Position numbers and translations under genes: made by a program. Of a DNA stretch of 35,204 bases, positions 1 through 8,878 are shown one piece after another. Under the pieces are notes generated by a model that was not told the origin of the DNA, ran no database searches, and saw only the letters and a list, made by a program, of their open reading frames with translations. Where the stretch lies: positions 133,774 to 168,977 of the forward strand of contig VHZZ01000886.1 of the NCBI GenBank assembly GCA_009801015.1, written 5' to 3'. Origin of the DNA: Silene noctiflora (lineage: Eukaryota > Streptophyta > Magnoliopsida > Caryophyllales > Caryophyllaceae). Within the stretch, counting starts at the first letter, position 1, and every line of letters begins with the position of its first letter.

Positions 1-535
1 TTTTTTTTTTTTTTTTCTAATTCCACTTATTTAGTTTGATAGTAACCTTTCCTGAGCATATTTTGCTAACCTTATTCGTTGTTATAAAATTGCTTGCTTC
101 CACCATTTGCCTAATAGACCCTTACTTAAAGACTAAAACTCATCACTTCCTATATTTTTCGCGTTGTGAGGGTTTATATAGAGTTTTAGTACATGTTTTT
201 AGATTAAATTAATATAAATCGTTTTACCCAATAACACCCTTAGTAGAACATAGTTATATTGAAATATATCCATTAGTAATTGGCTTAACATTCAGAACCG
301 TCAATATATAAATATAACAATAAACTGTAAGTTTGATACTCATATATAATAATATGAACGTAAATAATACTACCTGTATTTAACTCCACACTACACATTT
401 CTAAGACTGTTTGATTATAGGGTGGAAGACCTAGTATAATAATAGAAGTTACTATTAATTCAAATTAAAAGTTCAAAAACATGTGGTTATGCTTTTGACT
501 TATTGTTATTGTATGACAGTCTTATGCATACGGAG

Positions 536-620
536 AAAAACAATTTGTATGGTCAATATTAATGGGCGTCGATTTACGAAAAACAATCTGTATGGTCAAT
601 ATTAATGGCGCTGATTTACC
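536..620. repeat. Imperfect tandem repeat, 43-bp unit, two copies
   Basis: Copies 536-578 and 579-620 share the core TATGGTCAATATTAATGG and differ by a few substitutions and a small indel. No function is evident. Confidence 0.8.
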
Positions 621-1155
621 AAGTACATTTTTGACCATATTGCCCCTCTCATTTATTCTCCCTAAATTCCAAATCTCTCTAATTTCTCTTATAATTGTAT
701 TGCATTGGTGAAATTGTTCATAGAAGAAAAAAAAATTATGTACCACACGAATAACCCTATCCTCCCGATCACTCTTCCTCATCCACCATTCTGCCACCCT
801 GGACCATCGTCCCCCTGCCAGCACCCTTCCTCCTCCACTTTCTGCCACCGTGAATCACCTCCACCAGCCGTCTACCCTCCCCTTCGCTATCGCCGACGAA
901 CGTCGTCTCTCTCTGAAATACGTTCACTAAACAATCTCAAAATTATCCCCACACCACTTCCTCCCACACCATTACCGCCAGCGACGACTTCCTCCCTATC
1001 GACGACAACTCTCTCCCCCAACAACCAGTGGCCATAACACAATATTTAATAATTAACAAAAACCCTAAAATAAATAAAAAGTTCTGACAACATGAACGAA
1101 AAACCTTAATTTGATACATAAGTGTAGAATTAACGTACCATTCTACAATCAAATT

Positions 1156-1195
1156 ATGTTTATAATTGAAAATTGATGTTTATAATTGAAAATTG
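1156..1195. repeat. Perfect 20-bp tandem duplication
   Basis: ATGTTTATAATTGAAAATTG occurs at 1156-1175 and again at 1176-1195 without change. It is a recent small duplication. Confidence 0.9.
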
Positions 1196-1352
1196 ATTAA
1201 TCTGAAATGGTGGAGGGTGAGGGATTGAGAAAAACTGATTAGGAGGTTTTTTTAATTCAGGGGTATGAAATAGAAAATAATGGACAAAAAGTATTGAATT
1301 GAGTAAAATACGTACTGCGAAAATAAATTACGATATTACTGTATGTCATATA

Positions 1353-1595
1353 CTCCCTCCATTCAACTCAACATTGCATATATGCTTTATGCACAAATAT
1401 TAATTAAACTATATTATAGTATTAAAAGTACAATAAGTTCATGGAAAGTGTTAGTATTGTGTGTAATTTGTGTAAAAAGTGGGCCTTAATAGTGTTATTA
1501 TAGTATTAAAAGTACAACCAAATAAGGAAATGTGTAATGTGGAGTTGAATGGACGGAAGAAAAAATAGATGCAGTGTGGAGTTGAATGAAGGCAG
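1353..1595. mobile_element. Stowaway-like MITE
   Basis: The left end CTCCCTCCATTCAACTCAAC follows TA (1351-1352). The right end (AGTTGAATGAAGGCAG) is followed by TA (1596-1597). A second, very similar right-end motif (1532-1559) lies just inside. A 22-bp internal piece is repeated at about 1412-1433 and 1497-1518. The TIRs and TA duplication fit the Tc1/mariner-derived Stowaway class. Confidence 0.7.
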
Positions 1596-1649
1596 TATAA
1601 AGAACCTTTATTAACATCTAAGCTAACATAGATAAATTAGAATAGTAGG

Positions 1650-1760
1650 TCTTACTTAAAACCATCCTAAATTAAGACCTTTCACATCCCACCTTTTATT
1701 TTTGTCTTATTTGAATCGGTTGTGAGTACCGTCTTAAGTTAAGACGGTTTTTATTAAGAA
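1650..1760. mobile_element. Small foldback element
   Basis: The ends are imperfect inverted copies (CTTAAAACCATCCTAAATTA against the reverse of 1728-1758). The right end holds a perfect palindrome ACCGTCTTAA-G-TTAAGACGGT at 1728-1748. No clear target duplication was seen. Confidence 0.45.
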
Positions 1761-2273
1761 TTTGTGAAATAACAAACTCTTTTATGAAAGGTTTGCAATT
1801 TGTGATATTAATCAATGGCTTAAGGTTAAAAGTAATATATTACCAAAAAACAAATGATTTTAAAAAATTTAAGTGCATCTTATAACACAACTCTTTTTTA
1901 AAGTTAAATCAAATGGCTTGTGCTTTCAACCATTATTTTCTTTGCTCGAGTAGTTTTTTCCCCCTAAATGATTATTACGTGTAAATGGTAATCTTATTTA
2001 ATTTATGAGTGCTTTGTGATACCTCATTTGGTGGTAAAAATATAATCATTGCGGTTTTGCAGTGTATTTTAAGATCGATTAAGGAAATAAATATTCATTT
2101 CCATATCACATATATGAATATGGATGCAACATATAATCTTTATGATTTGTTTGCATTCAGTAGAATTTGTTAATGAATATTGTTTTTTGATATAAGTGAT
2201 TTTATCTTTCAGTAAAAGTTTGATTTTTATATATAACAAATATTGTCAAAAGATAATCGATGTAGTAAAAAAA
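1761..2273. other. AT-rich intergenic sequence
   Basis: No open frame, RNA gene or repeat boundary recognised. Confidence 0.4.
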
Positions 2274-2505
2274 TTTCGGGCAAGTATCATATCTCAATTA
2301 TTTAGTTGTATTTTTTTATCCTTAAATTTTCCATAATAATTTGAATTATTTTTGGGTAGTACCATAGATAATCAAAATGTAATAATTTTTATGACATACT
2401 TTTTTTTCGAGCAAGTATCATATCTTAATTATTTAGTTGGATTATTTTATACTTAAATTTTCCAGAATAGTTTGGATTATTTTTGAGTAGTACTATAATC
2501 AAATA
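2274..2505. repeat. Two direct copies of a ~100-bp unit, 131 bp apart
   Basis: Copy 1 is about 2274-2378 and copy 2 about 2405-2505. Both run GCAAGTATCATATCT, then AATTATTTAGTTG, then TTAAATTTTCCA, then GATTATTTTTG or similar, then GTAGTAC. Copies differ by scattered substitutions. They are probably internal repeats of an old mobile element that continues to the microsatellite at 2647. Confidence 0.75.
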
Positions 2506-2646
2506 AATCATTGTTAATTGCCTTATATGTCGTTGATAGTGTAAATTGTATAGATTTTTTTTCTTATGTTTACTTGGGCGGGAAAAACATATGTGAGAGT
2601 GCATGTGGAACTGCCACATGTCAAGTGGTTCCTGTATTATACTTTT

Positions 2647-2706
2647 ATATAGATATAGATAGATATAGATATAGATATAGATAGATATAGATATAGATAT
2701 ATAGAT
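2647..2706. repeat. Microsatellite (ATAGAT/ATAGATATAGAT)
   Basis: About 60 bases of compound GATA-type repeat directly follow TGTATTATACTTTTATATAG. This arrangement is common at the end of plant Helitrons, so the microsatellite may mark an element end. Confidence 0.9.
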
Positions 2707-2764
2707 TCTTTTGAATTTAATTTCAACCTAATTCATTTTATTTTATCCACTAATTCAAATTTTG

Positions 2765-2898
2765 TTTAAATTATTTTGACGGTCTTTTTGAAGAGACCTC
2801 TCATAGTCCCTCTCCACTTGCCCTCTCACTTACCCTTTTGTCTTACCTCTTTTTAAAACGACGTATTTTATCCGTCATAAATGAGAATTTGTGATTAT
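2765..2898. mobile_element. Degenerate GTGACGGA-type hairpin MITE
   Basis: The left end TTGACGGTCTTTTTGAAGAG and the right end ATCCGTCATAAATGAGAATT match, in diverged form, the ends of the elements at 7797 and 17387. The centre shares the CCTCTC / CCACTT character. Confidence 0.45.
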
Positions 2899-3144
2899 TT
2901 TAGTTTAGTTTAGTTTAGATGAACATGTTTCTACTATTTGAATATTACAATATTGGTCTAAATGCATTCTTACCAAACGTATACATTAACGTAGTAGATG
3001 ATACTACGACGACTTTGTCAAGTCAAATACACACTTTTGATGGGAAATTACATGCATTCCCCATTTCCATAACACACACATTTTAGAATCTTTGTTGTGG
3101 AGACAAATCACCATGCATGTGTTTCGCCCATTGTATAATGCAGC

Positions 3145-3322
3145 CTCCTCCGTTGTAATTTGTTTATCTATTTTATTTTAAGGTAATTCAATTAATTATT
3201 TATCTTTTTATTTTGGTACTATATTTAACGGACAATTTGTTTCTATACGCTCAATTTAGTTTACTTATCATCTAATATTTCGCTCAAAATTAAAGATAAA
3301 CAAATGACCCGGACAGATGGAG
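3145..3322. mobile_element. Stowaway-like MITE
   Basis: The left end CTCCTCCGTTGTAATTTGTT and the right end AACAAATGACCCGGACAGAT (then GGAG and TA at 3323-3324) are inverted copies over about 30 bases with mismatches. Similar right ends recur at 33260 and 33570. Confidence 0.65.
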
Positions 3323-3618
3323 TATATTTTCTCAGATGAACTTTTTTTTTTGTGTGAGAATGAGAGATTGTTGCATACTAGGGAACTTTCAACAAGTAGA
3401 CTTTTTGTAGTCGACGCCGTTTAGGAGCAGTATAACCACTATACATTTATCTGAGTTTATGTGTAATTTTTTTAAGTTTTTATTTTTAAAGTTTAAGTGG
3501 TTGAGTTCAGATACTTTACAATATAGCTCAGATTATTTAAAATAAAACTCGAAAACTTTATAACAGAGCTCGGATTATACACCATACAACTGATGGTATA
3601 GTCTATTAATTGGTCTAC
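3323..3618. other. Intergenic sequence
   Basis: Nothing recognised. Confidence 0.4.
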
Positions 3619-3983
3619 GGCTCTGTTTGGCACAACATTTCAGGTAGCTTATTTGACCAAATTAGCTTATTTGACCAAAATTTCAGTTACCTGATTTTTT
3701 TACAAGTGTTTGACAAGTACCTAGAGTAACATTCGGTATTTCAGGTACCTGAAATCAATTTTCCATTACTACCCCTTCAATCTATAATATTAAATAACTA
3801 TCATATCATTTTACGTCATTTTACCAAAAATCAGCTACCTTTTCAGCTTGTTTACCAAACATTTTTTTTTAATAATCAGCTACCTTATCAGCTCCTACTT
3901 TTCAGGTTTCAGTTAGTTTTTCAGGTTTCAGGTAGTTTTTCAAATTTCAGCTATCTTTCAAGCTAGTTTTACCAAACAGAGCC
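3619..3983. mobile_element. PIF/Harbinger (Tourist)-like MITE
   Basis: The ends GGCTCTGTTTGGC (3619-3631) and ACCAAACAGAGCC (3971-3983) are inverted with one mismatch. Flanks are TAC and TAA, an imperfect 3-bp TWA-type duplication. The interior is built of short repeats of TCAGGTAGC / CAGCTACCTT, with no coding frame. Confidence 0.65.
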
Positions 3984-5095
3984 TAAGAGGGGCTTTAAGA
4001 AGTGCTTAGAATCAGACCCATAATATAAAAGGGTTTTAAAATACATGATCTCTATCAATATCTTATAAAAAATTAAATTGCTTTGAAAGAAATATATAAT
4101 GTATTTTTGTGTTCTCATTTTCACATTTAGAACAAGGTCTCTCAAATCCATTAAACAGTCTGTTTGTAGCATTATACCAAAGAATTAAAACTTAAACTAT
4201 TCATGATATAAACGTGAAGTTAGTGTTTTATTGTCAATATAGAATTTTAGATACAAGAAATAAATAATTGGTTAATGTACCCTCTATGTAGATAGTTAAG
4301 CCAAGGATAACTTGTAAGTATTCTTAAGCATAATAAGTATAAACAAACCTCTTATTTAAGCTTAGGGAACCAGTCGGTCTATAGAACCGGCTCAGTCGGG
4401 TTAGTGTTTGTACCACTTTTAAAACCTTTTTTTTTTACTGGGGTGAAGGTTGGTTGGTTGGATTTTCCTGACCGGATGACAAACGGTCTAGTCCGGTTTA
4501 CCAATTCGACTTGGTTTTTTGAACAACTTTATCAGGCGCAGAATTACTTTTTCACATAAGGACTTTATTTTTTTTACATACATTTTTTTTCTTTAATTTT
4601 CCATATAATGCCATTTTACCTAAACCTGAGCAAATTAACTCTTATATGAACTTTGTTTTCCTAAATTCTGATATATTACTTCAAGACTTGAATCATAATG
4701 GATCATAATTTTCCAATTAGCGAATGAATTTATTGATTGTCTAACTCTTTGTTTATCACTAGTTGTCCACCTAGTGAGCTCTTTGGATGCTTCATTGGTA
4801 TATTTCTAAATTGGCAAGGATATTGGCCGGGGATGGGATGAGAGATAAAATCTATTAAATAAAAATGATTGGAAAAAATGACAAGGTTAAATTTGTAAAA
4901 AAAAAATTATATAAAAAAGTAAAACGCGTATGTAAAAAAACACAAACATGCATGGGATATGAGTGAAAAATTAATTTATTAATTTAGAATGAAATAATAA
5001 TTGAATACAATTATAAATCCACAATTAAGGATTTGAATCAACAACATGTGACACTACCCTACTTATTTTACACTTTGACGACGTTCATTACTATA
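3984..5095. other. Intergenic sequence with traces of old repeats
   Basis: At 4370-4510 a CCGGTTTACC/ACCGGCTC-rich piece resembles old repeat sequence, with a (GGTT)n run at 4448. No gene recognised. Confidence 0.4.
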
Positions 5096-5957
5096 CTAGT
5101 ATAGATTTTGTGTAAATGTGCGGTTTTTTAGACAGAAATATTAGAGAATTTAACAATTAAATTACTGGTTTAACTTCATTTGAAGTTTAACTATAAAATC
5201 TACTATTAGTAATGTTTTATATTTAGAGGTAGAAACTCAATTATAATAGGTGGATAACGTTATAACTTGAAGAAAAAATTATATTAAGAGATAGAATAGA
5301 GAAGGTTCAATACTTTTACTCCTAATAATAAAATTGCGGTTTTACTGAAACTATTTTGTTCACTTTATTTTAAAAAAATATTGTAGTGATACCATTATAT
5401 CCAATAAAGGTGTAATATAAGCGTGAAATAATGACATTAGTAATACAATCAGATAAGATATGTGTTGAAATAATTATACTTATATACTCCGTGTTCGTTA
5501 AATAACCAAAATAATCAAAATTTAAATGTTCGCATAGTATGAAGAAGGGATTGATATATTAAGTTAAAGTGGAAGAAAAAATATATATAATTCGTAATAT
5601 CTATGAATACTACACAAATTTGTATCAAAAGACAGAATAGTAAAATCATTAAGAATGAAAATGTTTACTAAATAACTGTGCGTAGCCATCATGTTTAGTT
5701 TTAAAAATAATAACATTAAAATATTTTATCACATCATACGTATAATTGTAATTTCATTTATGCCAAAATCAGAATATCTTACTAATATATCTATACAAAT
5801 TGAAAATTATATTACATCTTTCAAAATGGAATATAGATATTTATTGTTTGGAAGGTATGATCCATTTGTAGATATGATATAGCAAAGTATAATTATAAAA
5901 TAAATCATTTAAGCGGGAAAATTTTAGTAATCTCTTAATCCTTTAGTATATTGTGGA
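5096..5957 (-). mobile_element. Non-autonomous Helitron
   Basis: On the minus strand the element begins TCCACAATATACTAAAGG after A and ends CTAG before T, the A/TC...CTAG/T rule of Helitrons. The same end sequences recur in the element at 26186-26805. The terminal hairpin is weak here (CCGCACATTT region). It has no helicase frame. An ATG frame at 5691-5882 inside it is AT-rich noise. Confidence 0.65.
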
Positions 5958-6361
5958 TTATATTACAAAGTAAAAAAAACCAAGTAATTTCATTCAAACA
6001 TTCAAGGTTTGTGAACTGTACATACGTAAAACAACATGCAAGTATGCAATGCAACTACTCTACTACCATAGAGTCTAATATATCACAAATTCTCATCCGT
6101 GACGGCCTGACGGGTAATAGTATATATGCACTAATACTTCAACATTACTCGTACTAGCTTAGGCTACTACTTACTATTTTAAGTACAAATAAAGTTGCAC
6201 TAGTCAAATGTTTCTAGATCCCTAGACTTTTCTAAATTGTCAGCCCACTCCAACTTATTTTTTTGTTGCTAATTGCTAGGTAACTTCATCGTCACCTTCT
6301 ACCCGAAGATGTCTTAGTCGAGTTAAGACGGATAAGACGGGAGATATTCTGAATAATAGAA
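5958..6361. other. Region downstream of the VQ gene
   Basis: Expected to include the VQ 3' UTR next to 6361. A short GTTAAGACGGATAAGACGGG motif near 6321 resembles foldback-element ends. Nothing else recognised. Confidence 0.35.
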
Positions 6362-6928
6362 TTAAAATTGGAAACTATTGTTACTGCCTCTATTTTCACT
6401 TGACGACGACCCTCCTCCGTTCACATGGTTATTATTATTATTATTGTTGATGTTGCTTCCTCCATTAAAATACCCGTCACAAATAATATTTTTGTCGACC
6501 ATATCCCTTCGCATTAACATATTATCATTAACATTATTATGCGACGATGATGATACGGTCGCATTATTATACTGCAGTTGTCCCATGGGAAACTGCAACC
6601 CGTAACCCAAACCCGGCCCAATATTAAACCCATGTGGGCCTAAGTTGGATACCGGAGGAGATGAGTTATTGTTTGGGCCGCCAGTGAACTGCTGGACCAT
6701 GGCCCGGAAATTAGCCGTATCCGTATTGAGGAGCGTGGTGGGGGTCCGCCTAGAGGCCCGGGTTCGACGTTTAGCGGGTTTGGTGAGCCGGCCCGCCGGG
6801 CCCAACTGGGTTGGTCCGGGTTGAACGGGAGTGGTTTGAGTTGACACCACCGTGGATTCGGAAAATAAACCCGAGAAGAAGAGGTCGGGTGGGGACGTGG
6901 TGGTGTAAGGTTGTGCGATTTGTCCCGT

Positions 6929-6962
<34 letters not shown>

Positions 6963-7042
6963 GTAGCAGCAGCAGCAGTAGGAGTAATAATATTGTTGTT
7001 GTTTTGGTGGAAGTGAAGCCATTGATGACTAGTGGTAGCCAT
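6362..7042 (-). CDS. VQ-motif protein, VQ22/JAV1-like
   Basis: Single-exon gene for a 226-residue protein. The VQ motif FRAMVQQFTG is at about residues 112-121, directly after a basic stretch (KRRTRASRRTPTTLLNTDTA, about 91-110) that is typical of the JAV1/VQ22 branch. VQ proteins are small nuclear cofactors that bind group I and IIc WRKY factors through this motif; JAV1 of Arabidopsis is a jasmonate-degraded repressor of defence. The N-terminus carries HQWLHFHQ, then poly-Asn (about 28-37) next to a short poly-Ala run. A conserved-looking acidic/hydrophobic patch PPDLFFSGLF lies at about 51-60. The C-terminal third is rich in Asn, Gly and Ser and ends in SFQF. No intron is needed, as is usual in this family. 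The start is the first ATG after a TATA-like box at 7184-7191. Family assignment is firm; the exact orthologue is inferred. Confidence 0.93.
6930..6962. repeat. Coding trinucleotide microsatellite (poly-Asn)
   Basis: A run of TAT/ATT triplets is read as AAT codons in the VQ gene, giving ten consecutive Asn. An adjacent (GCA)n tract gives four Ala. A second ATT tract at 6427-6445 encodes another Asn run. Length is likely to vary between individuals. Confidence 0.9.
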
Positions 7043-7183
7043 ATGATATGTGAAATGTGAAAGAGGATAAGGAAGGGAGACAAAGGAGTAAGTTTAAATT
7101 GGAAGAATAATGAATGGGATTGTTTGAAGAGGTAAATGTAAGGAAGGAGAGGGAGATTGTAACTTTGTAAGTGACGGTTGGTG

Positions 7184-7259
7184 TATTTATTGGTGAAAAT
7201 GCACCAATCTGGTCAAACTCTGATTTTTTAGGTGAATTTTGATTGTGACTCATGAGTCA
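7184..7259 (-). promoter_or_regulatory. Core promoter and W-box/bZIP sites of the VQ gene
   Basis: Reading the minus strand toward the gene, there is a perfect 14-bp palindrome TGACTCATGAGTCA (7246-7259). It is two abutting GCN4/AP-1-type bZIP sites. Next come a W-box TTGACC (7211-7216), a CCAAT-like ACCAAT (7189-7194 and again near 7203) and a TATA-like AATAAATA (7184-7191), about 142 bases before the ATG. The W-box would fit regulation of a WRKY partner by WRKY factors. Site identities are seen; use in vivo is inferred. Confidence 0.45.
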
Positions 7260-7740
7260 TGGCTCATACACTCTATTGTTTATGTCTTTTATTACATTTT
7301 TTTTATATAAAAATTTAGGTTTAAACCAGATTATCGGTCTTTTTTAGAGTTTAAAGTGATGTTTACAGATCGCTAACTTAATAGGAGTCGAACCCCTAAT
7401 TTCAAATCAGAAGATTGACTTTTTTCTATTAGGGTCAACCATTGTTGGTGTTTATGTCTATATTATGAGATTATGAGATGGGTATATAAATTCGAAAATT
7501 TCTAGTTGATGGATTATAGTAGTAATATATAGTTGTACGTTCATGGTTTTGAAGTACGATTAGTTTTATATTTTATTAAGTTTTTGAACTCTTTTATATA
7601 AATATTTTCAAATTAATGGGTTTATAAAGCTTGGTTGGATTAATGAGTTAAAACGTTGCTAAGTGAGTTGAAAATGAATTTCCTAGAATCGTGTGGGTTA
7701 AAGCCTTACAGGTTGGCTAAGGTTATAAAAAAAATGACTC
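7260..7740. other. Intergenic region with a tRNA-like B box
   Basis: On the minus strand 7388-7399 reads GGGTTCGACTCC, a perfect polymerase III B box, within sequence that could be an old SINE. No A box with good spacing and no tRNA fold could be made. The rest is AT-rich and unremarkable. Confidence 0.3.
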
Positions 7741-7796
7741 TCTCCATCCCAAAATAATCTTTTGACTTTCCTTTCTAAGTCATCCTAAAATCAAAG

Positions 7797-7976
7797 CGTC
7801 TCCCTTGTGACGGGTCACAAATGAAGACGGGTAATGCCACTCACAAAACGAATAGGGGGACAAGGTGGGGACACCCCCCACTTGCTTTCCTCTCTCCTCT
7901 ATTTGGTTCTTTTGTCTCACAATTTGGTACCCGTCTTCTCATTTGTGACGGATACGTCCGTCACAAATGAGAATTA
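7797..7976. mobile_element. GTGACGGA-type hairpin MITE
   Basis: The left end CTCCCTTGTGACGGGTCACA pairs with the right end, which itself contains a perfect 17-bp stem TTCTCATTTGTGACGGA with loop TACG (7936-7973). It is flanked on both sides by CCTAAAAT(A/C)A-like sequence, so it probably inserted into an older Stowaway-like repeat (CCATCCCAAAATAATC at about 7746, TCCTAAAATAATC at about 7980). Confidence 0.65.
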
Positions 7977-8559
7977 GTGTCCTAAAATAATCTTCCTAAA
8001 TTTCATTGGGTAAAATGGGAAAAGTTGTGAAATGGGAAGGCAGGTGAGTTGGAAGGCGTATGGCATGGGTTTTCTAGATAGTCCAGAGTAAAGAAAGGGT
8101 CCCAATAGGCTAATACGTACTGAGTAGTGACTCTAGTGAGGTCATTCACTTTGAGTCATTCGTGACAACTCAAACCGTTTTCCCCGTCGTAGACTCCGGT
8201 ATCAAGTTCTGTAGTCAACTAGCCACATTGCGTCAATTACTCGAGCAATAACATGTCTAATTAGCGTGTATTTGATAGTACCGATATACCACTAAGGCAT
8301 TAAGCCATTAAAGACCATCCAAAATGAAAGACGACTTTCCTCTTAGCACTCTCTCATTTACGAAGACGCCTTGTATATTGTACAACATATGTCGAGCAAG
8401 ATTCCAGTTCGTCGCCAGGTCAAAAGTTGAAGCTGTTTTTAGTAGTACAGATCACAGACACAGGATAACACGTCCCAAGTGAAAGTTCAACAACAACAGA
8501 GCTTAATGCCAAAAAGGGCTACCAGGAATCATCATTTGAAACGGTCGATGACGGTTAAG
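7977..8559. other. Intergenic sequence
   Basis: Between the hairpin MITE and the putative SUF4 3' end. No gene, RNA or repeat recognised. Confidence 0.4.
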
Positions 8560-8878
8560 ATAAATGACATATGTAAAGTCGTATAAATCAGACAATGGTT
8601 ACACTGAATGAATCCGCCTAGAAGCAAATCATCCTACTAAAATCTACAGTACATATGTAAGATAAATAATTTTTCCAATCACATTTCTTCATATTGACTT
8701 CAACGACTTGCAATAGTAATAGCATATTCTCATCTGGGCGGCATCTTGGAAGCTTAAAACAGAAGATCACGACATCAGCTACCTGAACCTGTATCAAAAT
8801 GGTCATTTGGAGAAGCGAGTTCCAAAAGTTGCAAATTTTGCAATTACTTGTGTAGGGAGTCCTGACAGATAAGCTGGA
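8560..8878 (-). other. Probable SUF4 3' UTR
   Basis: About 300 bases follow the SUF4 stop without further coding signal. The sequence is T/A-rich on the sense strand, with no repeat signature. I could not place a poly(A) site. The boundary is a guess. Confidence 0.35.

Larger units (their letters stand above)
1..1352. other. AT-rich intergenic sequence, no gene recognised
   Basis: The window opens with 16 T. A C/P-rich open frame on the plus strand at 705-1037 is low in complexity and has no recognisable domain. Two short tandem repeats lie here and are listed separately. Otherwise nothing is recognised. Confidence 0.5.

Noticed and set aside
1..16. Poly(T) at the window edge as a retroposon tail
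   Set aside because: No partner boundary is visible because the window starts there.
522..1152. Possible small proteins on both strands
   Set aside because: Low-complexity Pro/Ser or Trp/Arg-rich frames in repeat-bearing sequence, with no domain and no splice context.
2425..2619. 64-residue minus-strand frame
   Set aside because: Lies in a direct-repeat region beside a microsatellite; no family features.
6378..7083. Open frames overlapping the VQ gene (Leu-rich plus-strand frame; 147-residue minus-strand frame; 74-residue frame upstream)
   Set aside because: They are other-frame readings of the triplet repeats and leader; only the frame with the VQ motif is protein-like.
7388..7399. tRNA gene suggested by the perfect B box
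   Set aside because: No cloverleaf, no acceptor stem and no correctly spaced A box could be formed.
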